Positions 16,151 through 24,789 of a stretch of DNA of 64,000 nt are shown in pieces. The position numbers and the translations under genes were made by a program. Position 1 is the first letter of the stretch, and every line of letters starts with the position of its first letter. The notes under the pieces are model-generated. The model saw nothing but the letters and a program-made list of their open reading frames with translations, was not told where the DNA came from and did not search any database. Source of the DNA: DATEDA01 sp963789885 (GTDB lineage: Bacteria; Pseudomonadota; Gammaproteobacteria; Burkholderiales; SG8-39); NCBI GenBank assembly GCA_963789885.1, contig CAWBNB010000004.1:47620-111619 (forward strand). Reading direction: 5' to 3'.

Positions 16151-18697
16151 TTAAATGGTGATGTCGACCTGCGGCTGCCGGGTGCCGATGCTTGCGCGCA
16201 GCGCCTGTGCGCACTCTTCGCCGGTCTGGAAGCGGGCCTCCGCCTCCTTCGCCATCGCCCGGTCGAGGAACGCCACCAGCGCCGGCGGGAGCCTCGGGTT
16301 GAACTGGAGGATGTCGGGCGCCGGCTCGTTGGCGATCTTGAACATCAGCTGCGCCATCGACTCGCCGTCGAACGGCAACCGGCCGCAGAGCAGCTGATAG
16401 AGGCTCACCGCGAGCGAGAACAGATCCGATCGGCCGTCGATCTTCTTGCCGGCGAGCTGCTCGGGCGACATGTAGGACGGCGTCCCGAGCACCATGCCGG
16501 TCTTCGTCTTCGACGAGTCGGTGATCCGCGCAATGCCGAAGTCGGTGACCTTGACCGTGTCCGATTCTGGCTCGTACATCACGTTGGCCGGCTTCACGTC
16601 CCGATGCACGACGTTCTGGCGGTGCGCGTAGCCGAGCGCATCGGCGACGCGGGCGGTGATCGAGACCGCCTTCTCCACCGGCAGCAGCCCGCCCGGCTTG
16701 GTGAACGGCACGAGGTCGCGGCCCTTCAGGAACTCCATGGCGATGTACGCGAGGTCGTGCTCCTCGCCGGCGTCGAAGATCGTGACGATGTTCGGGTGGT
16801 TGAGCCGGCCGGCGGTCTCGGCCTCGCGGAAGAAGCGCGCCTTCACGTCATCGAGCTCCTCGGCGTCGAACTCCTGGGCAAGCGCCATCGTCTTGATCGC
16901 GACGACGCGGCCGATCTTCGGGTCCTTGCCGAGGTACACCACGCCCATCGCGCCCTTGCCGAGTTCCTTCTCCACCTGGTAGCGGCCGAGCATCGGTTTC
17001 TCGACCTGGCCGCCGGTGAGGATCTGGGTGTGGCCCTTCGGTCCACTCGAGCCGAAGATGACCGTCTCGGAGAGCTGCTTCGCGCGCGACAGCCGCTGCT
17101 CGAGGTCGCGGAACTTCGGGTTGTGCTCCGCCATGTAGCGAAAGACGTTCTCGGCCTTGTTGAACTGGCGCTTGCGCTCGAAGTCGAGGGCGAGGTTGTA
17201 GAGGTTGTCGAGCACCGTGTCGTCGACCGGGCACTTGCGGAAGTAGTCGAGCGCCATGTCGAGCTGCCCCTGGCCCTGGTAGGCGAGCCCGAGCATCCGG
17301 TTCGACGCCGCCGACTCGGCTTCCGAGCGCTCCTTGCCGCGCTCGGTGACGAGGAACCGCTTCGTGGTGAGCAGCACGTGGCCGAGCACGAGCAGCACCA
17401 CCGGGAGCATCAGCTGCAGCCAGATGCCCTTCCCGGTCATCAGCCCGAAGTGCGTGGCGATCAGCGCGACGAGCAGCGCGCCGGTCACCGCGGCCGCCAT
17501 CCGGGCCTTGAGGCGCGGGAGCGCCACGATCAGGTACAGCGCGACCACGAGGTAGGCGGCGTATTCGACCCACACGCCCCAGCTCGGCACGACGAAGAAG
17601 TGCTCCTGGAGGATCGACGAGACACCGTGCGCGAGCGTCAGCACCGGCGCCATCGCCGGCGATACCGGTGTCGCCTGCGCGAACCCCAGGCCCGCAGCGG
17701 TCGGACCGATCAGCACGATCTTGTCGCGGTACTTCTCGGCCGGCAGCTTGCCGGAGTACAGGTCGAAGAAGGAGTCGACCGCGAACGCGGGCCGCTCAGC
17801 CCGGTCCTTGTAGAAGTACGTGTACATCTGCAGCCGCGGATCGGTCGTGATCCGGAGGTTGCCGACGGCCACGCTCTGGCCGAGGTTGACCTTGATGTCG
17901 CCGATGCCGAGGTTGAGGCTCTTCGCGGCGATCAGCATCGAGAGCGCCGGGTAGAGCTTGTCGAAGTGCGCGAGCACGAGGGGCTCGGAGCGGACCGCGC
18001 CGTCGACATCGACGCGCGCGTTGAGGTGGCCGATCCCCGCGGTGTGCTTGCCGAGGAGCTCGATCGGGTAGGTCACGTTCGCCGAGGTCGGGAACGGCAG
18101 CTCGGACGATGTGGTCTCGATCGCACCGAGCGCGTTCCGGGTGACGTAGTCGGGCAGCGGCCGGTCCGGCTTGCCGCGCGGGTCGCCGAGTTCGAACAGC
18201 ATCGGCAGCAGCACGGCTCCGGACTTCTCGTAGGCGGCGGCGAGCTTGCGGTCGGTGTTGAGCGCGCTCTCCGCCTCGGCGAGGAGCTGGCCGATCGTCG
18301 CGAGCGGGGAGCCCTGCTCGACCGCGTTCGGATCGGGGACCGCCTTCTGGTACTCGGCCGCGAGCTTGTTGACGTACGCGAGCCCGGGGTCGAGCTGCGG
18401 CTCGGTGAAGAACACGAGGTTCGCCACCACCTTCGCCTTGGCGGCGGTGAGCATGTCGGTGACCTTCGCGTGCACGTCGCGCGGCCACGGCCAGCGGCCG
18501 ATGTTCTGGAGGCTCGCGTCGTCGATCGCGACGACGGCGATGCGGTCGGAGGGCGTGCGGTCGGTCGCGCGCACGCCGAGGTCGTAGGCCTTGCGCTCGA
18601 GGCTCTGGATCAGGTCGGAGCCGGCGAAGGCGGCGAGGACGATCGCGACCGCGAGGCCGAGAAACCAGTCCTTCGTCCAGAAACCTGCCGTCTTCAC
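16151..18697 (-). CDS. CHASE2-sensor Hanks-type serine/threonine protein kinase
   Basis: 848 residues from GTG 18697, preceded by a GGGGG ribosome-binding stretch; the open frame extends to 18844 but that part is arginine-rich and non-coding in character. An N-terminal helix and a CHASE2 domain (about 30-390, with IGRWPWPRDVHAK and IVLIGPTAAGLGFAQATP) are followed by membrane helices (about 400-480), TPR-like helices (about 500-560) and a kinase domain (about 590-830). The kinase has LGKGAMGVVYLGK, VAIKTM, HRDVKPANVMY, DFGIAR and a Thr-rich activation loop before GTPSYMSPEQL. All catalytic residues are present. It heads the signalling island. Confidence 0.9.
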   Translation of the reverse strand: MKTAGFWTKDWFLGLAVAIVLAAFAGSDLIQSLERKAYDLGVRATDRTPSDRIAVVAIDDASLQNIGRWPWPRDVHAKVTDMLTAAKAKVVANLVFFTEPQLDPGLAYVNKLAAEYQKAVPDPNAVEQGSPLATIGQLLAEAESALNTDRKLAAAYEKSGAVLLPMLFELGDPRGKPDRPLPDYVTRNALGAIETTSSELPFPTSANVTYPIELLGKHTAGIGHLNARVDVDGAVRSEPLVLAHFDKLYPALSMLIAAKSLNLGIGDIKVNLGQSVAVGNLRITTDPRLQMYTYFYKDRAERPAFAVDSFFDLYSGKLPAEKYRDKIVLIGPTAAGLGFAQATPVSPAMAPVLTLAHGVSSILQEHFFVVPSWGVWVEYAAYLVVALYLIVALPRLKARMAAAVTGALLVALIATHFGLMTGKGIWLQLMLPVVLLVLGHVLLTTKRFLVTERGKERSEAESAASNRMLGLAYQGQGQLDMALDYFRKCPVDDTVLDNLYNLALDFERKRQFNKAENVFRYMAEHNPKFRDLEQRLSRAKQLSETVIFGSSGPKGHTQILTGGQVEKPMLGRYQVEKELGKGAMGVVYLGKDPKIGRVVAIKTMALAQEFDAEELDDVKARFFREAETAGRLNHPNIVTIFDAGEEHDLAYIAMEFLKGRDLVPFTKPGGLLPVEKAVSITARVADALGYAHRQNVVHRDVKPANVMYEPESDTVKVTDFGIARITDSSKTKTGMVLGTPSYMSPEQLAGKKIDGRSDLFSLAVSLYQLLCGRLPFDGESMAQLMFKIANEPAPDILQFNPRLPPALVAFLDRAMAKEAEARFQTGEECAQALRASIGTRQPQVDITI

Positions 18698-18889
18698 CTG
18701 AGGTGTCCCCCTGTGTTCTTGTCGTTGTTGTCGGCTGCCGATTCCCTGGGCGGGCGTGCGGGGGATTCTACGCTCGCGTTCCTTGCGCCCCGATCGGCGC
18801 GCGCCGCAAGCGGAAAGAAGTCCTCGACGGCGAACACCGCGCATGGCGAACGCCCGCGCGCGGCCTCTGGAGCACGCCCACCCCCCCTG

Positions 18890-18911
18890 CTACAGCTCTA
18901 AGTTGCTGTAG
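18890..18911. repeat. inverted repeat CTACAGC-N8-GCTGTAG in the kinase upstream region
   Basis: Perfect 7-bp arms at 18890-18896 and 18905-18911, about 200 bp upstream of the kinase GTG. This 383-bp intergenic stretch (18698-19080) otherwise holds only an intrinsic terminator at 19035-19058 and no gene that I can support. The repeat could be an operator for the signalling island or a chance hairpin. Confidence 0.3.
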
Positions 18912-19034
18912 AAACAGCAGCATAATCCCCATTCTTGCAGTCGGGTATGAAATCCGTCAACTTTTTTGCCGGGATCTCGTCACCCGCGCGACGGGCGGGC
19001 GCCGGAAGCGTCCGAGCGGTTGCCGACCCAAATG

Positions 19035-19058
19035 AAAAGCCCCCGACCGGGGGCTTTT
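19035..19058 (-). terminator. intrinsic terminator of the oxc-frc-formyltransferase operon
   Basis: A perfect 10-bp inverted repeat AAAAGCCCCC / GGGGGCTTTT with a 4-nt loop, 22 bp beyond the stop of the formyltransferase-like gene. Because the arms end in TTTT on both strands it could work in either direction, but only the reverse-strand operon runs into it. Confidence 0.8.
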
Positions 19059-19080
19059 CTTCGGCGCACGTGCGGACCGA

Positions 19081-20013
19081 TCAGGTGCCGAGCGCCGTGC
19101 CGGTCGCAATACCGAGGGCGGCGGCCACCTCGGCCGCCGAGCCCTTCTTGCCGTCCTCGGCCTTCGCCTTGAGGACCTCGATCCGGCCGCCCTGCGCGGT
19201 GACGAAGAAGCTCGTCGCCGTGATCTCCGAGACCTCTCCCGGCTTGCCCTTCACCGCGCCAAAGGTGCGGAAGAGGTGCTTCCGGGCGTCGAAGAGCTGG
19301 ACCTTCTTCCCGTTCAGGGTCGTCCAGGCGCCCGGCGCCGGGTTCGTGCCCCGGATGAGGTCGTAGATGAAATCGACGTGCGTCGCCCAGCCGATCTTCG
19401 CCTCGGCGGCCCGGCACCAGCCCTCGTAGGACGCTTCGGCCTCGTTCTGCACGATCTCCCGGTGCTTCCCCGCCATCACGAGGTCGGCGGCTTCGACCAT
19501 CGCCTGCACCCCCATCGGGAAGAGCCGCTCGAAGTACACCGAGCCGAGCGTGTCGTCCGGACCGATCGGGGTCTCCTTCTGGAGCACGATCGGGCCTTCG
19601 TCCAGCCCCTCGGTCGGCCGGAAGATCGTGAGGCCGGTCTTCTTCTCGCCGCGGATGATCGGCCAGTTGATCGAGCTCGGACCGCGGTACTTCGGCAGGA
19701 GCGACGGGTGGTACTGGATCGTGCCCTTCTTCGGGATCTTGACCAGGCTGTCCGGCGCGAATTGCAGAACGTAGGCCATCACGCCGAGGTCGGCATTCAG
19801 CCCCTCGAGCGCGGCGTGCGCCTCCGGCGCGCGCAGACCGGGGAACTGGAACACCTTCAGCCCCTTCTCCTCCGCAGCGGCCCGGAGCGGATCCGCCTTC
19901 GCGCCCGGCTTCTCGGGCGCGCAGAACACGCCCGCCACCTCGTCGCCGCGCGCGACGAACGCATCCAGCACCGCCTTGCCGAAGTCCTGTTGCCCAATGA
20001 TCGCAACACGCAT
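19081..20013 (-). CDS. stand-alone 10-formyltetrahydrofolate hydrolase/formyltransferase-type protein
   Basis: 310 residues. N-terminal MRVAIIGQQDFGKAVLDAF is a Rossmann-type start. The folate-binding/catalytic segment is IQYHPSLLPKYRGPSSINW, with the conserved His, and the catalytic Asp is in EGLDEGPIVLQKE; the C-terminal domain has DLIRGTNPAPGAWTT. The pattern follows the N-terminal hydrolase domain of 10-formyl-THF dehydrogenase more closely than Met-tRNA formyltransferase, but no aldehyde dehydrogenase domain follows. It is 8 bp after frc, so it belongs to oxalate catabolism, probably acting on the formyl-folate pool fed by formate. A direct formyl-CoA-linked role is speculative. Confidence 0.75.
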   Translation of the reverse strand: MRVAIIGQQDFGKAVLDAFVARGDEVAGVFCAPEKPGAKADPLRAAAEEKGLKVFQFPGLRAPEAHAALEGLNADLGVMAYVLQFAPDSLVKIPKKGTIQYHPSLLPKYRGPSSINWPIIRGEKKTGLTIFRPTEGLDEGPIVLQKETPIGPDDTLGSVYFERLFPMGVQAMVEAADLVMAGKHREIVQNEAEASYEGWCRAAEAKIGWATHVDFIYDLIRGTNPAPGAWTTLNGKKVQLFDARKHLFRTFGAVKGKPGEVSEITATSFFVTAQGGRIEVLKAKAEDGKKGSAAEVAAALGIATGTALGT

Positions 20014-20021
20014 GATTGCCT

Positions 20022-21297
20022 CTAAGCAGCCTTCGCCTTCGCCGGCGCGCTGAATGCGCCCGCCGCCTTCAGCGCCGCGACCTTCCCGTCGTCGTAGCCG
20101 AGCACCTCCCGCAGGACCTCCTCGGTGTGCTCGCCGAGCAGCGGGCTGCGTTCTATTTTCGCCGGCGACGCCGACAGCTTGATCGGCATGCCGACGTTGA
20201 ACCACTTGCCGCGCTGCGGGTGATCGAGCTCGACCCACATGTCGCGCCCGCGCACGTGCTCGTCGGTCGCGAGGTCCTGCGTCGACATGATCGGGCCGCA
20301 CGGCACGTCGAGCGGGTTGAGGATCGCCATGAACTCGCGCTTGGTGTACTTCTCGGCGAACTTGTTGATGAGCGTCCACATCAGCGCCTGGTTCTTGCGC
20401 CGCTCGCCGATGGTCGCAAGACGCGGATCGGCGGCGAGATCCGGCACTCCGACGTCGGGCCCGATGCGCTTCGCGAGCGCATCCCACACCGCCTCCTGGA
20501 CCACGACGTACAGCCAGTCGTTCGCGCCGTGCGGCTTGCAGTGGATCGCGTTGCCGAGCTGCCCGCCGCCCGAGTCGTTCCCGGCGCGCGGCACTTCCTC
20601 CATCCCCTGGTAGGTCGGTACGGAGTACTCGGACAGCGCCTGGCGGGTAAGGCGCTGGTGGTCGCGGAACTTCACCCGGCAGAGGTTCATCACCCCGTCC
20701 ATCATCGCGACCTCGACGTACTGGCCCTGCCCGGTGCGGCTCGCGTGATGCAACGCCGCGAGCAGCCCGATCGCGAGGTGCAGGCCGGTGCCCGTGTCGC
20801 CGATCTGCGCCCCGGTCACGAACGGCGGGCCGTCGGGGACCCCGGTCGTGCTCATCGCCCCGCCCATCGCCTGCGCGACGTTTTCGTACGCCTTGAAGTC
20901 GGCGTAGGGGCCGCTCGAGCCGAAGCCCTTGATCGAGCCCGACCACGATCTTCGGGTTGATGCTGTGGATCTTCTCCCAGGTGAAGCCGAGCCGCTCGAG
21001 CACGCCCGGCCCGAAGTTCTCCATCATGATGTCGCACTTCTTCAGCAGGTCGACGAACACCTGCTTGCCCTCGGCGCTCTTCATGTTGACCGTGATCGAG
21101 CGCTTGTTGCAGTTGAGCATCGTGAAGTAGAGCGAGTCGGCGTTCGGCACGTCGCGCAGCTGGCCGCGCGTCGCGTCGCCCTGGGGCGGCTCGAACTTGA
21201 TCACGTCCGCTCCGAGCCACGCGAGCAGCTGCGAGCACGTGGGGCCCGCCTGCACGTGAGTCATGTCGAGGATGCGTACGCCTTTCAAAGCTTCCAT
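20022..21297 (-). CDS. frc: formyl-CoA:oxalate CoA-transferase, with one frame error
   Basis: Class III CoA-transferase of 424 residues once one base is removed from the GGG run at 20938-20940 (1276 nt minus 1 is a codon multiple). N-terminal MEALKGVRILDMTHVQAGPTC, the catalytic Asp in NFGPGVLERLG context, and the Frc-typical glycine loop SGGGQLGNAI are present. The enzyme exchanges CoA between formyl-CoA and oxalate, giving oxalyl-CoA for Oxc. Located 23 bp downstream of oxc. With the extra base the reading would switch at VVG and lose two thirds of the protein; neighbours show the same type of +1 error, so I treat the gene as functional. Confidence 0.9.
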
Positions 21298-21320
21298 TCC
21301 AGTCTCCAGTACTTCTGTGG

Positions 21321-23102
21321 CTATTTCTTTTTCGCGCTCGGATTCAGGCTCGTGATGCGGCCGCTTTCGGTGCCGGCGGTCTCGTCGATCACGGCGTTGA
21401 TGAGCGTGGGCTTGCGGGAACGGATGGCTTCCTCCATTGCCTTGCGCAGCTCGGCCGGGGTCGTGGCGTGCGCGCCCACGCCGCCGAAGGCCTCCATCAG
21501 CTTGTCGTAGCGCGCGCCCTTGACGAACACGGTCGGCGCCACGTCGGGGCCGCCGGCCGGGTTGACGTCGGTGCCCTTGTAGACGCCGTTGTTGTTCATG
21601 ATCACCACGCAGACCGGCAGGTTGTAGCGGCAGATGGTCTCGACTTCCATGCCGGAGAAGCCGAAGGCGCTGTCGCCCTCGATCGCGATCACCTGCTCGC
21701 CGCTGACCACGGCGGCCGCGACGCTAAAGCCCATGCCGATACCCATCACGCCCCAGGTGCCGACGTCCAAGCGCTTGCGCGGCTTGTACATGTCGACGAT
21801 GCTGCGGGTGAAGTCGAGCGCGTTGGCGCCTTCGTTGACGAGTATCGCGTCCGGGTTGGCCTTGACGATGTCGCGCACCACGTTCAGCGCGCTGTGGAAA
21901 TTCATCGGCCTCGGATCCTTGGCCAGGGTCTCGGCCATCTTCGCGATGTTCTTGTCCTTGCGCTCGGCGACGGCGGAGAGCCACTCCGCCGGCGGCTTGG
22001 CCCAGCCGGAGCCCGCACTTGAGCTCATGGCGGCGAGGAGCGCCGACACGCAGGACCCGATGTCGCCGACCAGCGGCGCGTCGATGCGGACGTTGCTGTC
22101 CGCCTCCTGCGGCGAGATGTCCACCTGGATGAACTTCTGGCCGCCCCACGCCTTGTGGTCCTTGCCGCCCCAGGTCTTGCCCTTCCCGTGCGAGAGCAGC
22201 CAGTTGAGGCGCGCGCCGACCAGCATCACCACGTCGGCCTCGGGCAGCACGTAGGAGCGGGCGGCGGAAGCGCACTGCTCGTGCGTGTCGGGCAGCAGGC
22301 CCTTGGCCATCGCCATGGGCAGGTAGGGGATGCCGGTGCGCTCGATAAGGGCGCGGATATCCGCGTCGGCCTGGGCGTAGGCGGCGCCCTTGCCCAGCAC
22401 GATCAGCGGCTTTTTCGCGCTCTTGAGCAGCTCGACGGCGCGCTTGACGGCGTCCGCGCCGGGGATCTGCTTCGGCGCCGGATCGACCACCTTGATCAAG
22501 GAATTCTTCCCGGCCGCCGCGTCCATGGTCTGAGCGAACAGCTTGGCCGGCAGGTCGAGGTAGACGCCGCCCGGGCGGCCGGAGACCGCAGCGCGGATCG
22601 CGCGCGCGATGCCCACGCCGATGTCCTCGGCGTGCAGCACGCGGAAGGCGGCCTTGCACAGCGGCTTGGCGATGGCGAGCTGGTCCATCTCCTCGTAGTC
22701 GCCTTGCTGCAGGTCGACGATCTCGCGTTCGCTGGACCCGCTGATGAGGATCATCGGGAAGCAGTTGGTGGTGGCGTTCGCGAGCGCGGTCAGGCCGTTG
22801 AGGAAGCCGGGGGCGGACACCGTCAGGCAGATCCCCGGCTTCTGCGTCATGAAGCCGGCAATGGCGGCGGCGTTGCCGGCGTTCTGCTCGTGGCGGAACG
22901 AAATCACGCGCATGCCCGCGGCCTGCGCCTTGCGGGTGAGGTCGGTGATCGGGATGCCGGGCAGGCCGAAGATCGTGTCGATGCCGTTCAGCTTGAGGGC
23001 ATCGATGACCAGGTGAAAACCGTCGGTCTGTGCATCGGTGGTCGCGCCGTGGTGCTGCTGGACGTCGCGGGCAGTGGAGACTTGAGGTTCGACGGTGCCC
23101 AT
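21321..23102 (-). CDS. oxc: oxalyl-CoA decarboxylase
   Basis: 593 residues, ThDP-dependent. The N-terminal catalytic Glu region is ISFRHEQNAGNAAAIAGF; the ThDP motif runs from GDSAFGFSGMEVETI through MNNNGVYKG. The N-terminal extension of about 25 residues before GFHLVIDALK is not conserved in known Oxc and the true start may be internal, although GAGGAGGG-like ribosome sites precede ATG 23102. It converts oxalyl-CoA to formyl-CoA and CO2; formyl-CoA is recycled by Frc, releasing formate. First gene of the oxc-frc-formyltransferase operon, with a regulator palindrome 120 bp upstream. Confidence 0.95.
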   Translation of the reverse strand: MGTVEPQVSTARDVQQHHGATTDAQTDGFHLVIDALKLNGIDTIFGLPGIPITDLTRKAQAAGMRVISFRHEQNAGNAAAIAGFMTQKPGICLTVSAPGFLNGLTALANATTNCFPMILISGSSEREIVDLQQGDYEEMDQLAIAKPLCKAAFRVLHAEDIGVGIARAIRAAVSGRPGGVYLDLPAKLFAQTMDAAAGKNSLIKVVDPAPKQIPGADAVKRAVELLKSAKKPLIVLGKGAAYAQADADIRALIERTGIPYLPMAMAKGLLPDTHEQCASAARSYVLPEADVVMLVGARLNWLLSHGKGKTWGGKDHKAWGGQKFIQVDISPQEADSNVRIDAPLVGDIGSCVSALLAAMSSSAGSGWAKPPAEWLSAVAERKDKNIAKMAETLAKDPRPMNFHSALNVVRDIVKANPDAILVNEGANALDFTRSIVDMYKPRKRLDVGTWGVMGIGMGFSVAAAVVSGEQVIAIEGDSAFGFSGMEVETICRYNLPVCVVIMNNNGVYKGTDVNPAGGPDVAPTVFVKGARYDKLMEAFGGVGAHATTPAELRKAMEEAIRSRKPTLINAVIDETAGTESGRITSLNPSAKKK

Positions 23103-23215
23103 CCGGGTACCCTCCTCTGGGGATCGAGCGCGCCGCTCGCCGGCGCCGGGGTGCAGGGTGAAAAACCTGCGTTCAAACGGGGCCTTAGGATAGGCAAACG
23201 GGCCGTCCTGCCACC

Positions 23216-23229
23216 TTGACTGCGGTCAA
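23216..23229. promoter_or_regulatory. FNR-like operator TTGAC-TGCG-GTCAA between oxc and its regulator
   Basis: A perfect palindrome with 5-bp arms and 4-bp spacer, in the 167-bp divergent region between oxc and the Crp/Fnr-type gene. Its centre is 47 bp before the regulator start and 120 bp before the oxc start. The same pattern recurs upstream of tctC, fhs and the formate dehydrogenase genes. Confidence 0.65.
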
Positions 23230-23269
23230 TCATTCCAGCTAACTTGACGCCGCACGCCCCGGCAGCCCG

Positions 23270-23875
23270 ATGTCGCACATCGCCTCTCACCCGCAGCGCA
23301 ACACCCTCCGCCTCGAGCTGAAGCAGAACCTCGTCCTGGGGGGGATGAGCGCGGACGCCTGGGAGGAGCTCGAGCCGCGGCTCGAGATCGGCGAGTACCG
23401 CAAGGGCGAGCAGCTCGTCCACCAGGGCTCCACCGAGATGGAGCAGTTCTTCATCCTCGAGGGGATCCTCAAGCGCGTGGTCGCCAACGCCGAGGGCAAG
23501 GAGATGATCCTGCGGTTCGCGGCGGAAACCGACATGGACACTTCGTATGCGGCCTGGCGGCTCAAGACGCCGGTCCCCTACAGCATCGTCGCGGTCACCC
23601 GGGTGCAGGCCGCCAAGCTCTCGATGCCGCAGTGGGTCGCCTTCCTCGAGCGACAGCCCGACGTCAAGGCGCGCTTCGAGTACGAGGTGATGAAGCTGAT
23701 GAGCGAGGTCATGGCCCACACCATCACCCTGCACCTGCTGGATGCGCCGGGCCGCCTCGCGCGGTTCGAGCGCAAGCACCAGTCGCTCCTCGGCCGCATC
23801 CCGAGCAAGGAGCTCGCGTCCTACCTCAACCTCACGCCCGAAACGCTGTCGCGCCTCAAGCACCGCGCGTCGTAG
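23270..23875 (+). CDS. Crp/Fnr-family transcriptional regulator, candidate regulator of oxalate/formate genes
   Basis: 201 residues. Residues about 20-125 are a cupin-like effector domain (YRKGEQLVHQGSTEMEQFFILEG), but the cAMP phosphate cassette is not conserved, and the protein has no cysteine, so neither cAMP nor an FNR iron-sulfur cluster is expected as the signal. The C-terminal winged helix has IPSKELASYLNLTPETLSRLKHR; the E-x2-S-R in the recognition helix is the FNR-type reader of TTGA half sites. This matches the TTGA(C/T)-N4-GTCAA palindromes in its own promoter and three other promoters nearby. It may sense an oxalate- or formyl-derived metabolite. Confidence 0.8.
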   Translation: MSHIASHPQRNTLRLELKQNLVLGGMSADAWEELEPRLEIGEYRKGEQLVHQGSTEMEQFFILEGILKRVVANAEGKEMILRFAAETDMDTSYAAWRLKTPVPYSIVAVTRVQAAKLSMPQWVAFLERQPDVKARFEYEVMKLMSEVMAHTITLHLLDAPGRLARFERKHQSLLGRIPSKELASYLNLTPETLSRLKHRAS

Positions 23876-23890
23876 GCTGCGTGGCGCGGC

Positions 23891-24706
23891 TTACCGCCGC
23901 GGCCGGCGCATCGCCCGCAGCTCGTTGACGACGTCGGATACCCCGGCGGTCCTGGCAGCAACCGCGGCGGCGCTCTTCCGTTCCTTTTCGTCCTCGACCA
24001 TCCCACGCAGCGTCACCCGGCCGCCCTTCGCGATCACGGTGACGTCCACCTTGGCGGTCTCCGGGGAGGCGGCGAGCGCCGCGCGCACCCCGGCTTCGAG
24101 CGCGAGGCTCGCGAGCTGCGCGCGCGATTTCTCGGTCTCCTGGAACTCGGGTCGCCCGGCGAGCGCGACGACCTGTTCGACGCAGGACGCGATCGAGACG
24201 CGGCCGGTATTGAGCGTCAGGTCGTAGAGCACCGGATCGCCCCAGCGTACGCGGAACCGGCTCTGCATGGCAGCGGCGTGGGCGTCGTCGCTCGCGGCGA
24301 TCTCTTCCCGGACGTACGCATCGTCGTCGGTATCGAGGCGCTTCATGAGCGTCCTGACCCGGGCCTCCACCGGCGCGCACACCCGCACGCAAGGGATGTG
24401 CGCCACGGGTCTGAGCAGCAGCGTCGACCCCCAGCCGCGGATCAGCGCATCGCCCGCCTGCGCGGCGGCGAATACCTCCTCCGCGGTAAAGAGCGCGATC
24501 TCCTCGCCGGGCGCCCAGAGACGCTCGAGCAGCGACGCCTTGCCTTCGCGCAGCCGCTGCACCAGGCTCTTCTTCACCTTCGCGCGGCCGGCCACGCGCT
24601 CCGCGAGATCGTTGCTGACGATCCTGATGCCGAGCGCCTTGGCCACGCCCGCAGCGACCTCGTCGCCGCGGACGCCGAGCTCCATGGTCATCGCCACGAC
24701 TGCCAT
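23891..24706 (-). CDS. cytidylate-kinase-like domain fused to a BON domain
   Basis: 271 residues from ATG 24706 (an in-frame ATG at 24724 is also possible). The N-terminus MAVVAMTMELGVRGDEVAAGVAKALGI (23909-24706 region) follows the cytidylate kinase-like family, where the P-loop lysine is replaced (GVRGDEVA). The last 70 residues (VTVIAKGGRVTLRGMV, then GVSDVVNELRAM) form a BON domain, normally a lipid or surface-binding module of periplasmic proteins. No signal peptide. It is downstream of tctA on the same strand and convergent with the regulator. The kinase fold may bind nucleotides without making CDP. Function unknown. Confidence 0.65.
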   Translation of the reverse strand: MAVVAMTMELGVRGDEVAAGVAKALGIRIVSNDLAERVAGRAKVKKSLVQRLREGKASLLERLWAPGEEIALFTAEEVFAAAQAGDALIRGWGSTLLLRPVAHIPCVRVCAPVEARVRTLMKRLDTDDDAYVREEIAASDDAHAAAMQSRFRVRWGDPVLYDLTLNTGRVSIASCVEQVVALAGRPEFQETEKSRAQLASLALEAGVRAALAASPETAKVDVTVIAKGGRVTLRGMVEDEKERKSAAAVAARTAGVSDVVNELRAMRRPRR

Positions 24707-24726
24707 CTCAGGTTCCCACGACACGA

Positions 24727-24776
24727 GAGGGCAAGCGCCCTCCTGCTCCCCGAAGGAAGGAAATCGCCGCCTTCGG
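24727..24776 (-). terminator. two hairpins between tctA and the kinase-like gene
   Basis: Two inverted repeats: GAGGGC-N4-GCCCTC (24727-24742) and CCGAAGG-N13-CCTTCGG (24750-24776). Neither is followed by a clear T run on the reverse strand, so they may only slow transcription or stabilise the tct message. Confidence 0.3.
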
Positions 24777-24789
24777 CGTCGGCCTCATC

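Noticed and set aside
16604..18901. Plus-strand 765-codon frame opposite the kinase
   Set aside because: Composition is His/Arg/Glu/Val-rich as expected from antisense of a GC-rich gene; no domain match.
20938..20940. Programmed ribosomal frameshift in frc
   Set aside because: No slippery heptamer and stimulatory structure; same +1 homopolymer pattern occurs in several unrelated genes, so sequence error is simpler.
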